Shown piece by piece: positions 1 through 13,582 of a DNA stretch of 64,000 bases; the first letter of the stretch is position 1, and each line of letters opens with the position of its first letter. A model generated the notes under the pieces. The model made no database searches. It was given only the letters and a program-made list of their open reading frames with translations, and was not told the origin of the DNA. The translations under genes were made by a program, and so were the position numbers. Origin of the DNA: Gorsachius magnificus (lineage: Eukaryota > Chordata > Aves > Pelecaniformes > Ardeidae); the NCBI GenBank assembly GCA_034008185.1, contig CM067084.1:19868885-19932884 (forward strand), read 5' to 3'.

Positions 1-3000
1 GTCCAGATATTTTTTTTCACTATTACTCCACTGAAATGCTTGCTGGCTTTTTCAGTGTCAAAATGCTGCATTGAGTAAACAATTTAAAGACACAGCTATG
101 AAGCAACTCTAGACACGTTTAATATTTATTGTTGTCATTACCATTCACTCTGAGTGCAACAAATATTTCCCATCTTTGCCTATGAAATTTTACACAGGCT
201 AAGTTAAATTTGTTTTACATCAGTGTAAACTAATTGCCATTGAGAGTGTTGCTTCCAGTAGCAATTCCCGAAGTACATATGCATGCCATCAATCTAAAGT
301 ACTTCCAAGAGCTTCATGGCAGCAGTGCCTAAAGTCCCTATGAGGTGACTGGCTCCATCTGTGGGGGTGATGCCTCTGCCTCCCTGAAGCCATCTGTGAG
401 TAGGGCTTTCCCCCACCATCAAGGCAAGCAGGAGAGACAGAAGGGTTAAAGGGATGGAAGTCGAGATTACAGGTTCTGTGGCATGAAGGACCTATCTATG
501 GCCATGAGACTGAGGTTTTCAGTTTGGGGATTGTGTTGTAATCAGGGAGCATAAAGGTTTTGAAACCTGCTTTTAGACCTGTGGAAGGAGGAAAGGGAGT
601 GGACTCCAGTAGTCTCATACTCTCTGGCCTGGTACGGAGCTGCTAATGCTGCCAAAATCCCCACAGCTCTTGCTGCCACTTCCTGTGGTACTTGAGCAAA
701 CAGGCAGAGCTCGGGATCTCCTGGGTTAGAAAGCTGGATCTTATAATCAAGTTTATCCAAGGACGGCCAAAAGTAAGGGAGAGAAGACTGAATTATTTCA
801 ACAGGAAGGAACATCTAGATCAAAATCTTCCCTCAGTTCTCTCCCATCTGTTATAGAAAGTCCCTGTAATAAATGCTGCAGCCTTGAAAGTTGCACACAT
901 TTGGAAAGAACAATATTCAGTCTCTAGAGCATTTGGGGTTTAGCTCCTAAGGTTTGGGGGTTTTTTTGTATATTGAAAGAAAATTATTTGGCAGTATAAG
1001 GATAACAAAGCTTGCTAAAAGTTATGACAAAAGAAGGGACCAGACTTAAAGCAGTTCCTTCCACCATCTGTATGCATCAGTTCCAATTTGTACTGGTTCC
1101 TGCAACATGAAGCTCTTCACAGGTGGCACAGTAGGCATTAGGACAGTAAAATTCCCTGTCTTCATTTATTTCCATAACTTTCTTTGACAGATGGATTTGG
1201 GGAAGTTTTGTTTTTAATATTCAGCAATCCTCTTTAGATGTAGCTAAACAAATGATTTTGTAAACACTTGAGAGAGCTTGGGGATCGGGAGGGAGGTCCA
1301 CCTAAAAAAGTATTAGTTTGGCTATTGCACTAATAAATTGTAGTGCTTCTTCAACTTCAAGGTGCAGCTTCACATGTGCTAGGGAGTCACCATTCACCAA
1401 TGCCCACCTTTCGAAAGACTTGAGTTCCTCCATATTTGGCCAGGTTCTACAGCCATGAAAAAACCTGTCGATTGCACATGCCCAGCAGAGATTTTCAAAG
1501 AGCTTAGTAGTTAAGTTCTCTGAAGAGTCCTTCTAGAATGAGAGTGATCCTCAAAGCTCCTACAAACCAAAAAGACAAAGGACTGCATTGGTACACCATT
1601 TGCATTAGGGGTTCTCCAACCAATTTATGTGGGATTTTCCCTAAAACTGTCACAGAGATTACTCAGAGGATACTGGAAACCAATGAAGAGTAAAATTTCT
1701 ACAAAGGGCATTCTGAAATCTTTCAGCTACTCCATTCCTCTCCAACCTCCTCCCCAACCTCTTTTCCCTGCTTAAGGAGTCCAAAGACAGTCAACAGAGT
1801 TCTCTTCAACATTTTCGTCCCACCTACAGGATGTTTGGAACAGGCAAGAACTTGCAGCAATTTTCAAAGACCAACTTGTTTTTTCCAGGACACAATCACT
1901 ATATTGGGACAAGCAGAAGAGAGCTCAGTGCTGTTATTACACAGGAGCGGCATCCATTCTGCATGTGACATTAAGCTTATTTATTAGGCACACAGTTTGT
2001 CGCTTTTTAGTGCCCATGAAAAATGGAAGACATGGATGTCACTCAGCTCAAATTCTGTCCTAGGGAGAAGAAATACAAAGCAGACTGAACAGGAAGGAAA
2101 ACAGCCTCCAGGCTAAGCACAAGCCAGGAATGATGGCTGTGATTGAACTGCAGCCACTTTGTAGTAGTATTCTTGAATACTATCCAACTTCATCACTGCC
2201 TAGGAATGCCCAATCTGCATGATACTCTGATAAAAAATATCCTTGTCAGCATATCTGGTTTTTTTTCACAGCATTAAAAATACCCGAGAAACTGTCATTT
2301 TCCCACTGGGAACTTGAAATGACAGACACCTCACTGCTGTCAATACAGTTCTTCTGACATTTACTTAGTGTCTTCAGGCAGGCTGCTGAGAACTTTGGGT
2401 CTCTGCTTTCCTTATCAGATACTTCCAATTCATACGTGCCTAAGCTACCAGCAAGACTGAGACCAAGGCTTTGCTTACCTCCTTACCCAAAAGTGAACTG
2501 TGACTGTACTTACTCCTGTTTTTTTCAGCTACTGAGCTGGAAGGCTCTTGCCAGTTTTGCTTTCTGTCTGCAGAAGACAATTCGGCTGACAAAACCTTTC
2601 TGGATAAGCAGTCTAGAAAACAAAGGAGTGCTCTCTGGGACCTCTTAAAACAGAAGACAGTCCAGAAAGAAAAAAAAAGCAACACAGAAGCCATAACATT
2701 CAAATACCAAACAGCTAGGAAAAAATTTGGATAAAGTACCAACAGGAAAGATGCTCTGAACTGTGAAAAAGGAAATTATTTTTCACTGTTTGGTTCACAC
2801 TGTGTTCAGGGGAACCGTGTTTTCTTTCTTTGAAATTATCAGGATTATGTGAAAGAAATATGATTCCATTATCAGTTTATTCCCCTCTTGGGAAGAACTT
2901 GTAAGCCTCCCTAAAATTGACAGTTTGGGTCAAAAGTATGAGGTCATTATGTTCTTTGACATAGACGGTATTGTGAAGAGGAATTTCAATTGCAGGATTA

Positions 3001-6000
3001 TCTGTTTACCAATATATCTTAATACTAGGCATTATCATTGACTTTTCCTCCTGGGGCTTACCTCCTACATCAAAGTTAACAGACCTAATTGCAAACCACC
3101 ATATTAGACATTATTTTAAGGACTGAATTCAACTGAAACAGCCTCAGCTGTAGTATCGGATACTTAGGCAGTCACTGGGAAAGTTATTCTATTTTTTAAG
3201 AGCATTTCTCAAATTCTTTGAGTGGCACCCTGAGTTGGCAACAGTTCACCACCTCTAGAGCCGAGGAGTGAGAACTAGCCAAAAATCCTGTTTTATAGTA
3301 TTTATACTTATTCCCTGACTTTGATGGAATGGAACTGCTGCCAGCCATTAGAGGTGTTTAGCTGTTCTTGGGCTACTGGAAGCACTTAAGGAGACTGTTT
3401 CTCACTCCTGATTTGCAAAAAAAACCCTGTAGAACTCAATGATATTAATATCCAGCAGCTCACTATCTCTAGCTGGCACTGATCCCACTGCTTCCTCCCC
3501 CAGCACCACTCTAACTGCTGTGCACTTCTATCAGCGTTGAACCAGCCCTGGCATTTGTTGGACCTTCCATGTGAATTTTTTCTGCTGGCTTATGGAACTC
3601 GGCTGGCTCCCATAAATGTCTGACAGGCACCAAAGCTGGCATGAGGGAAGGGCAGAATTGCAAACCCAAGAACAAGTGAAAAGAAGGCAGAAGCAAAGTA
3701 GTAAAATGGAAAATTATCTTTCAAATAAGACAAAGGTTGACCTGTGCTAGACCTATACCCTAAATCTATAGGGCTCACATGACCTTCTTCTTAGAACAGC
3801 TTTTCCTAATCCAGCAGGAATGGCAGTAGTGCCTACTTACCTCATCCTTGCATATCCAACAGCCAAATACAGTTACTTAGCACAAAAGTTTTTGCTCATA
3901 TTTCTGGCATTCACTCCAGAGATATGAAGTATTTCAGAGTAACACTTTCTCTGTGACTCAGTGCACTTCAGAGAATCAGGAAGATAACATGAATTCAGTT
4001 TGTTATCAATACAGATAATGAAATTTGTTCAATTTGCAGAGCTGCAGAAAAATCAGTCAAGCTAACCTATATGGCATGAAGCTACTATGTCAAAGGAAAA
4101 TTTCCCAATAAACTTATAGAACAGTATTTAGTAACGGTAACTCCAAATGTTAATGAAATTATTTGCTCTCATACACCATATGAATGTGTGAAAGCAGTGA
4201 CATTGAAATACAACTGCTACTCATTGCAAGTTCCTTTTCATCATAGTTAATCAGCCATTCGCTATTTTTATTACAGGACCTGTTATTTCAGGTCCAATAT
4301 TATTTTCAAAATGATCTTCATACTGTTTTTCTTATTCAGACAAATTCCCCTTAGATTCCTGTAACATTCAGTGGTAATTTTGGACTAAAAGTAAAAGGCA
4401 AGATATGAAGCTTCAAGACTGATTTGCAAAGAGAAATGAACTCCTGGTGGTTGCTCAGGGAAACTATGACAGTAATATCTATGTGGTAAAACCTGATGTA
4501 TAAAATGTAACTAGTCATTAGACAGTAATGTACTATCAGGATTAATGGTCATTTGTTTTTTCTTCAGAGTATTTTCTCCATGACAAGGTACAGCTGTCAG
4601 GGCTTCAACAGATCTTGATTTTTTTTTTTGGCAGAAAAAACAACAACAATCTGCAGTTCGCTGAATATTTTCCAAGTGTAGTTCCCAGTTGCCATAGAGG
4701 TAGCAGACATTCTGGAGTAGCTCCAGCTGAACCAAAACCCAAGCAGCTCTTGGCACTGCAAAAGTTATTTTGAGGCTGTCACACATTCCTGTAGGATCCA
4801 ACAGTGAATTACAAAAATACTGCTTCAAAGGTTTCGCAAATCCTTCTTTGGAGTTGGTCTGAAGCCTCCAAAATACGTGTTGCAATATGGGCCTACAATA
4901 ACTTCAGAGCTATGGGTGTCTGAGATCTGCCGTCATCAGCATCACATTGACTCTGGAGCAGTATCATACAAAGCCAGAAAGTCAGGCTATCTTGTAGCAG
5001 TCAAGAGCAGGGAAGCTTTGAACATTCCTGTACTTTGCAAAGAGTTTGCTGAATAATTCTCACTTGCTCAGTGATACTGATACAGTGGGTGCTCAGGACA
5101 AACTGCCAGCAGGCTAAGATTTGTTTGAATTTAACACTCAGATTTGATTCACATCTAATAAATTATTGACCTCATTGTTTAACTGCAACATACAAAATCC
5201 AAGCTGTGTTTAGCTGCAGTTGGTCAGCTATGTTGCAGGATGTTTGCATGCTCTCCCCACTGGATGAGTTTCAGCCATATCAAACGACTGTTGTGCAACT
5301 GACTGTAAAATGCGGCTCTTCCCACCACACATGAAAGCTTGGGATTTGCATTCTGTGAACGTTTGGGATTGTCAGACTATCCGGAGAGCAAGGAGAGGTG
5401 AAAAGAAGGAGAAAGCTTGTTTGAAACAAATTCATTTAACAGTTCAAACCACTTCACACTATTTACCCCAGCCTTAATTATAATTGACTCTGAAGGACAC
5501 ATTTTGCACATAAGCATGCTGGAGATATTTAATCTCTTTCAACATGCATGGGCATAAAGCTGTCATCATGGGCTATCTAGCAAGAGAGTAGTTGCTAAGG
5601 GAAAAACTAAAATATATACAAAACGCTGGAAAAACCTTGTTCCTCCTCCTTCCGAAAATAAATTCATGAGAAATACAAGCTCTCTCATTAACATATTTTA
5701 GCCTCATTTAAGGGCCTATAAAATCCCACAGGTATACAATACTAATAGCTAACACTAATAAGTAATACTGCAATAGCTAATAGCTGTTATTTTCAATGTG
5801 AACAGTCATATTGCACTTTTGAAAATTTCACCCAGAAATTCTAAATATTGCTTTGAAGTCAGATAGTCACTTTTATTTTTAAGGAAAGCTTTTAGATATG
5901 GTCCTGTTTCCATACAGTCAATTCACAAATTCCATGTGTAAACAACATACACTTTTTACAGCTCTTATACTAGATCTTATAAAAAATAAGACTCGAAAAT

Positions 6001-8358
6001 TTCTAGTCAGGACAAATGAGGAAATTTTGTCTCCTGTTCATAAAACCAGGATAGGACATTCTATTTTTAGGTAGGACTTAAATGTACCACTTGGCAATTT
6101 ATAAATTTTTGCACACCGTTTTCCAGCCTGTACATGAGGGATGCTATTTTCAGTTTGATGAAAGACTAAATACATATATCTCTTTCAAGCTTTAGCTCTC
6201 TAGACTAGAAAGAACTCATAAAGCCAAATTATTAGTGCTGTGCATTAGTATTTCTGCTGATCAGGCACCTAAGGCTGATGTTCAAGTTATCAAGATTGAA
6301 ATCTGTAAGGAAAAAAGGTGGAATAGCTCACTTGGGCTCATGGTCATTAATCTTTCATTTCTTGAGCAAATTTTTTGCAAAATACACTTAAGTCAGTTAT
6401 GCTTCCAGACAGAAGAAGAACAAACACAGAAAGTTATCATCAGTCAAGATCTGAAAGTGAAACACCTGGATCCTACAACACAAAGCAAGCACTAGATCAT
6501 AGTGTTATGTATTAAGTAGTTAATCCATGGTTCTAAAATAGTAGTGTATTTAATATTATCTTTAAAATAACACGAGTGAAGTCAGTTGCTCAATAGCAGT
6601 ATTTGTAAATATTAACATCATAATATTAAAATATTTTGATGAACATTGACTTTTAAAAGTCTTCTGTTTCCTAAGAATCCTGTTGATTATTTTATGTCTA
6701 GGAATCTACTTGTAGGTTTTATCAGACAGTAGAAAACTGTCTTTTCCACCCAGTTCCATTTCTTGGTTTATTTGGGGGTGAAATTATTTGCTTGTCCTTA
6801 GGGAGAGCCACGAGATGCCTTTGGAAGATCATGGGAAATTCTCAGAACAAGGTGTTTTATAGCACCTAGGGTAGCAAATCATATAGGAAGAAAATATCCA
6901 GTGAAACAGGCAGTTCTCTCTACTCAGCTTTTCATACTTGGATGCTGGCAGTAATTACTGACCAGTGTACTGAGAGTTATTGCCTTCCTACCTGATGGCT
7001 CAGCAGCAATATACTCCTGATAATCCTAATAAAGTACGACAGGTGAAATTTTCTCTCTTCTTGCGATATTTATTCTAAATCCAGCCTCTTCAATAACAGG
7101 ATTTTAAAATGTCTTCACTAATTAATTCTGGCTGCTTGAAGGATAGTTGCCCCTTTTTTTTTCCCTGCAAATTATTATCATTTTCTAACCTCATCTAGCT
7201 CTGCTATTGTTTCCTAAACTTTAAAAGCACAGCTGTCACAGAGAAGACTTTGATGCTTTGCAGCCTTTTGTATTTTTGTTTAGTTTCTTCTCCCCAGAAA
7301 GGACTGACTTACATTAATGTCAGAAGCATTTAATGTCAGTTGACTAGTTAGTGTTCAGGTAATGAAGCAAAGCACAACTTCTGAAGGAGAGTTTGGTCAG
7401 GAGCTACTTCAGAAATGTATTGCCCAACACAAAAATATTTACATTAGAACTACTTTCATTTTAAATAGAATATTTTATGTTTCTCAGGAAAAAAAAACCC
7501 AAATTAGAAAACACTCAAGTTTTAGTATTATAGTATGTTAGTTCTGACCTATGTTTTGGAGGACTGGACTAAATGCTGAAAGCTTACCAAAAAACCCCAA
7601 ATATTTCCTAAAGTGGTTTCAAAAAGGAAAAAAGGGTCCATTCTCCACTGAATTACTTTTTAAGTAAAACACGTTCAACTAGTTCTAGCAAGCCTAACAT
7701 CAAGCATAAAATGTAACTGGATATTGCAAGAATGGAAACAGGCAGAAAAATTATTTGTGATTTGAGTAAAAGAACTAAACCTTTCAGTTATTCAAGATGG
7801 ACAAAAATAAGACTGGAGGTGATTGGGGAGCTATTCATATTATAGAAATGTATGACAGCTAATAGAGAGGCATGAAGCTGTCTAGAGAGACTATAGGTAT
7901 TTAGGTCTATTGACACTAAACTTGCCTTTCTTAGTTACCTTCTACTCATGCTAAAGAAGTAGACACTGGAGTACCCTGGGCCTGTGGACCATAGGTTGAA
8001 AACCAATCCTGTAGTGAAAAAACAAACACAATCTCTTTAGGATAAAACTTGAAAAGCCCTAGAAGACAGAGCTTTGGAGTATGGTTACAGAATCACTAAG
8101 CACTGGATAGAATATGAAGAGAAATCTCTATAAGATTATGAGAAATAAAGAGTAGTGATTGTGTGAACATGGGAGACTAATCTCCCAAACTTGGATGCAA
8201 TATAAATGCCATCACTAAGAGCTGAAGGCTTAGGTAGTCTTGAACTTGCTATAAGACAGATTTCTTTAATAAATACCCAGTGAACCAATGAAAATTAATG
8301 CTGCTTTGGACATAGGTTTAGCAAGAAAACAAGGTCTTACAGACAGCTTTTCACAGAA
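1..8358. other. AT-rich non-coding stretch, nothing recognised
   Basis: About 8.4 kb of AT-rich sequence without a recognisable gene, RNA gene or intact mobile element. Short open frames occur but none matches a family I know. The longest are 4511-4885 on the minus strand (124 codons) and 542-814 on the minus strand (90 codons), the latter in a locally more GC-rich patch at about 300-830. Homopolymer and short A/T-rich runs are scattered throughout. This is consistent with intron or intergenic DNA. Confidence 0.6.
542..814 (-). other. Unassigned 90-codon open frame in a locally GC-richer patch
   Basis: The reading frame on the minus strand encodes a peptide with a compositionally plausible middle (for example PGDPELCLFAQVPQEVAARA and AVGILAALAAPYQAREYE) and no low-complexity tract. 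It sits in a patch visibly richer in G+C than its surroundings. I do not recognise a domain. It could be a decayed retroelement or pseudogene fragment, an exon, or chance. No strong splice site or promoter decides between these. Confidence 0.15.
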
Positions 8359-10300
8359 AATAATCTTGGATTGAGTGATCATGAGCTGAATCAGTCTTTA
8401 TCAAACAGCAAGACAGACAACAGGTCTGCCTGTGACTAACGTTTGGGATTTTAGAAAAGAACTAAAGAAACCATACAGAGTGAATTCAGGAATGCAGAGC
8501 TTTTAAAACACAGAAAGTAGGGAATTACTTTAAATCAAAGGGCAGACTCTACTTAGAGTTCACATTGCAAGCAAGGAAAAAAAGCTAATAGCAAAAGCTT
8601 ATGGGCTTCCTTCAGTGAATCAGCTGCTTTAGTACACATGCTAACCTACCAAGAACAAAGAGAGAGCACTGTTCCTCAGAAGTCAGAGGATTTAGAAAGA
8701 AGGAAAATGGCTGAGATTTCCTGAGACAGACTTTACCATTGAAACAATCAGCCAAAAATTCTTTACAAACAACAAAAATAAAGAAGCATGGGGAACAAAA
8801 AAATTTACAGTGCTGTAAATATAAAACTTATTCTTTAATAGAGATTTAATAGAGATTAACATTAATCTTAGTCTGAGCCACATATCAAATACATATTTTG
8901 CCTCCATTTTTCTATAAAGTTAATGATGAGGACACTAGTGGAGTAAGGAGTAAATATGAAGGTAGAGCATCAGAAATTATGACACGCCAGAGAGAAATAA
9001 ATGTTAACATTTTTAATACCTCATAAAGCAAAAATAAGATGAGCTGGATAATGTCCATGTTGGAATACGGAACTATGAAACTGTCAAATGAAATTGCAAG
9101 CCAATTGCTGGGATTTTTGGAGACAGTATCTTATGACTGGAGAACAGTAAACGTAGAAACTGTATTCAAAAGAACAGGAACAAAGACCAATTCTGGAACC
9201 ACTAGACTTATTAAACTAACTTAATGACAAAAAAAAAAGAAAAAAATACCTAGAATAGCATTTGAAGGAAGAACTAAGGGCAGAGAAATAAATGGAGAGC
9301 AGTATAAATTATAATGTGGCTTTATCAACAGTAGATCATCTCAAAACAATCTAATATCTCTGTTCAAAAGTTATCTGCTTTATTAGACAGAAGAATATAA
9401 TTTATCAGAGATTTAAATAAGGTATTAGATGCAATACCCCTGCAGAAAAGGTTTGCTAAAGGTGGAGAAGACAGGTGCTAATACAAGGTTTCTAAAGCAG
9501 ATAAGGATATGGTGGGGGGGGATCAACAATAGCCTACACTGACTAGGTAGCCATGGAATGAGGAGAGTTTACTAGGTGCCTTATCAGTCCTGTTTAATAA
9601 GCTATTTAAAGATCTCAAGGAAAAATATACATGAAATTAGCAGACAATGTAAGTTGTGCAGTATTGTCATTATTACAAAGACCAGATCATCTTATAAAAG
9701 CATTGAATTACTGTATTGATTTGACCGATAGAATGAGATATAATTTAATAGTAGAAAGAGCAGATTCATGCACTTGGGAACATCTGTTAAGAAGTCCTGG
9801 CTCATTAATTATGGGTGATCATATAGGTTGAAAAGTGAAAAAAAGTAGGTATATTGGAAGGTGTAGTCTACTGGAAGTAGTCTATTGGAAGATGGCTATG
9901 AACAGTGATTGCTGAAGCTATGAAAGGGCTAATGAATTCATTAATGCATGAGGAAAGACATTTGTTGTGAGAGGAACCGAAAGACCTAATTAGGAATATT
10001 GTGTACAGTGCTGGTCAACCAGTTTCAGTGAAGATTAACTTTAATAACTGCTAAGAAAGATGATTAGAATGATTAGAGAGAACCAAATAGAGCAATATTA
10101 TCAGCACAAGATCAAATGGTAATAAATCAGCTACAAACACATCTTTATAACAAATTCAGGAAAAGGCTTCCATATAGACTAATGAAAGCAGCAAGAAAAT
10201 TCTATTATTTCAAGATTAGGACTGATAAGTTTATATATAAAATTGTATCACTAGATAAAAAAGTTCCTTGTGATAAGAATTCTTACTCCTCTTACAAGCT
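8359..10300 (+). mobile_element. Ancient CR1-like LINE relic (endonuclease end plus reverse transcriptase)
   Basis: A heavily mutated non-LTR retrotransposon of the CR1/L3 group. Landmarks occur in the right order and spacing across three broken frames. NNLGLSDHELN at about 8359-8391 corresponds to the SDH motif near the end of the APE-type endonuclease. DWRTVNVETVFK at about 9135-9170 is the start of the reverse transcriptase. FIRDLNKVLDAIP at about 9401-9440 is motif A. SPVLFNKLFKDL at about 9583-9617 follows motif B. KLADN at about 9634-9648 stands where the catalytic FADD should be. EYCVQCW at about 9993-10013 lies in the region after the palm. In-frame stops and the changed FADD make it non-functional. 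No 3' tail is recognisable after about 10.3 kb. It must be one of the oldest repeats here. Confidence 0.7.
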
Positions 10301-13300
10301 TTCTTAGATGGCTACATATATCTAAGAGGCTACATACACATGTGGGACTTACCCAAACCACGTATCCAAGAGGACTGGTAATCATCACCAGACAAAGGAA
10401 TTCTTTGCTTATGGTGGGTCTGCAGCAGTCAGTGTTTGAGTTTTTGGGTTGTTTTTTCACATTCACCATCATAGCATGCAGAATAGACTAAACTCAGACT
10501 GGAGTTTCATTTAACTAACACAACATTAGTGCAGGAGATGGGACACTGGTGAGCATTCGCAGTGTCTTTCTGAGACTCATTACATTTGTGCCTTTGCCTT
10601 TGTACTACACACCTTAATGTTATATGGTAATGGCAAACATTTCATTATAAGTGGCATACAATAACATGTTAGCAGATATTTTCAAATCGCACTGAACTGG
10701 CTGTCTGCATGCATGCACACTGCTGGGACTGAGATTGGACTTTACACTAAGTGTTGCCTTCCTGTATAATGACGGAGCGTGAGAGAGACCAGCAACCAAC
10801 TCACCAACATCAGACAGATGCTCAAAAGCAACGAGTGCCCACATCACATCTGATTTCAAGTCTGGATAAGAGCTGAAGAAATTTTTATATATATATATTT
10901 GCACATATATTCCACATCAAATTAAGGCAAAAGAGGGAAACTGGCAGAGGACAAAACTATCTGGAATTTGAGGAGAAAATGATCACCACTTTTAATATCC
11001 GAATTAACTGAAAGTTCTCTATCAATCAGTGGGTTAAAATCTACCTTAATTCCTATTATTGCCTTTAGGAAAGGCAACAGAAGAAAAAAGTGCTGAATGA
11101 TATAAAATGGATCTTTTGCCATTTTAAATTGTCGTTTGTGGAGTTTACACAGTTTATTGTTATTTCTGATGCCCTTCCCTCACATTTCTCACTGTATTTA
11201 AAGTAGTATAGTACCTAAGGAAACAGTTCTCATTTCATTTATTTGCCTGCCATGCAGGCAACCATCTTACTTGTTCTTAAATGTCAATTGAGAATATTAT
11301 TTTTAGAGCTGCATTTGGGGGATGTTTTGTTCCTGTTCCGTACAGCTACCGCTGCTGCTTTTTTTTCCTAGCAGCACTCAAATCCCAGTAAGTACTTCTC
11401 TTGCTTTTGTATCATCTGGAATTCACTAGCACCAAGAACATCTCTCTCACAAAATGAGAATAAAAACTATGAAATCTTTATTGCCACATACAACACCCAC
11501 CACTGTGTGAAGACCCAATGACCTTATTGGAAGACTCAGGGTGATTAGGATTTGTTTAGTTATGAGGAATAATCGTCTAGACATGGGGTCAGCATGCATG
11601 GAACCACCGTGGTTCCGCTCAAATATTCAGCTGCTGTGGTGCGTCTCTACCCTCAGGCCTTTATACCTCCTGGTATTGAGATGTGTGAAATTCTGCAATA
11701 TGCTCAGGTTCAATCAGTCTCCAGCTTGTTGCTTCCATACGACCCCTTGACTCTGGACAGGGCAGAGGATTCTGTCCTGGGGTCTAAAGGAGCAGCCAAT
11801 TAAAGTATCTCACACCTGAAAACTCAAAAGCCAAATACAAAAATACTTTACATATATCTTATCTCTCTTTACCTGTTTCTCTTTATTTATAATATAGAAT
11901 GAGCTGAGCATTTCTTAGAACCACACGAAATACCCTCCACAACTTCCAGTGGGATTGCCTTGCTGTAAGAGTAATTCTTGGCCATAGCCTTCCATCGTTT
12001 CTACAGTCTACCTTTTCTGAGGATATTGCCAAAGCCTACCTCCTGGAATGCACATTGCTCCTTGCAGGCAGTCTACCTTAGCTTCATGCTGCTTCCAAAT
12101 GCCACCTGCCCTTGTGACACCACCATTTTACTGGCTTAGTTTGAAACATCATAGGTAACTTTCACTTAACTTTCTGCTTTTCGGCAAACAGACCCAACAT
12201 AGACATTGTCCCAGTTGTTCACACCTTGAGTTATATCAGTACTCACCAAATGTTGCTCTTCATGTAGCAAATGTAAAATCATTCAAATAGTCGTTATTCC
12301 CCTCTCAGTAGAAATGCTCATGAGAGTGCCAGTACATTTGATCCACAACAGCGAAGTTACCGTGCTGACCTTAAGTCAAGGGCTCCAGAGCTCTCTGTCC
12401 ATAAGGCAGAAGGGAACCTGTGCTCACCTTACACTTTGAAATTCCTGCCTACAGACTTTAGGAATTAGCTTAGACAACTTTGAAAGGAGAAGAGGGAATC
12501 AATTGTTTCAGACCATCTTTGAAAAATCTGCTTTCTGACTTTCCCTTTTTAGGTTCTAAACATTGAACATCCTTATGCTTTGCTATTAGGCTCCTCCTTG
12601 GAGCTGATTGTTGAAATGTGTTGGTTTATTACTTTATATGCGAAAGCACCCTGAAACAAGTAATTTGAGCATTTCAGCAGATTAATAACTAATTCTTATT
12701 TTTGAAAATTTCTATATGTCTCCATCAGCTGCTCAGCTCCCATTTCAGTAGTATCAGTGTAAGCCACATGTTAGATTACTCACAGTATAAGATAGAGATG
12801 ACTGATGAAATACCACACTGATGTTACATAAACTTTTCTTTGTTCTATACAAAATTTGCTGCCTGTTACCCACTAAAATAAAAAATGAAGCAAAATAAGA
12901 ACACCACCAAGGATGGTGACAAACTATTAAAAGCATTAAAAAATGTATTCCAAGGTTTAACACAGTAAGAATTTAACACAGCGTTGTGAAAAGAAGCAAC
13001 ACACTTTACTCCAAGAGGTTAGAGGACATCATCAGCAATCTTGGCATTCCATAAGAAATGCAAACAAATCAATTCTGGTTAAAAGAATACAATGCATATG
13101 GCAAAATTGCTCTAACATTTCTGTGCGTGGAAATCATGAAAACCCCTTAACAATTAATTATGGGAGGTTTTTTTCCTTTACAGGCAAGGACATGATATCT
13201 GGTGAGTAGGACATCTAAGTGCTAGAAATTAAATGGCAATTTATTTACTGAGAGATAATTGTATTGGGTGCTCTACAGACTGCAGAATAACTGACAGTGA

Positions 13301-13489
13301 AGTGGGAAAAGACATCATCCCAGGGAACATGAACTTCCCTTACTGTAGACTCCTAAGTATATTACCTAATACACTCTTAAGTATTAATCTGGTTCAGGTA
13401 TTTCCACCAATTATTCATTCTTTTCAAATAGATCCAGACAAGTTTCTGAAGGGCACCAGACCATTTTTTTATTTTTGTTCTAGGGATCT
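10301..13489. other. Non-coding stretch, nothing recognised
   Basis: No gene, RNA or recognisable repeat. A short T/TA-rich run lies at about 10879-10901. Around 11541-11803 two overlapping plus-strand frames of 69 codons stay open in a slightly GC-richer patch, but neither peptide is recognisable. Confidence 0.5.
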
Positions 13490-13582
13490 CTTCTATTAAG
13501 ACACTTGTTCTTCTGTTGTTAGCTCTCCATCAGCTCTGATAAAACCTAGACTAGCAAAACTACTGAGGTAGTAACTTTATTT
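13490..13582 (+). repeat. Left arm of a 93-bp inverted repeat
   Basis: The arm begins CTTCTATTAAGACACTTGTT and ends GTAGTAACTTTATTT. Its reverse complement recurs at 14816-14908 with three mismatches and no gap by eye. Outside the arms the flanking bases do not match, and I see no convincing target-site duplication. The inner end carries a small palindrome (ACTACTGAGGTAGT). Confidence 0.85.
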
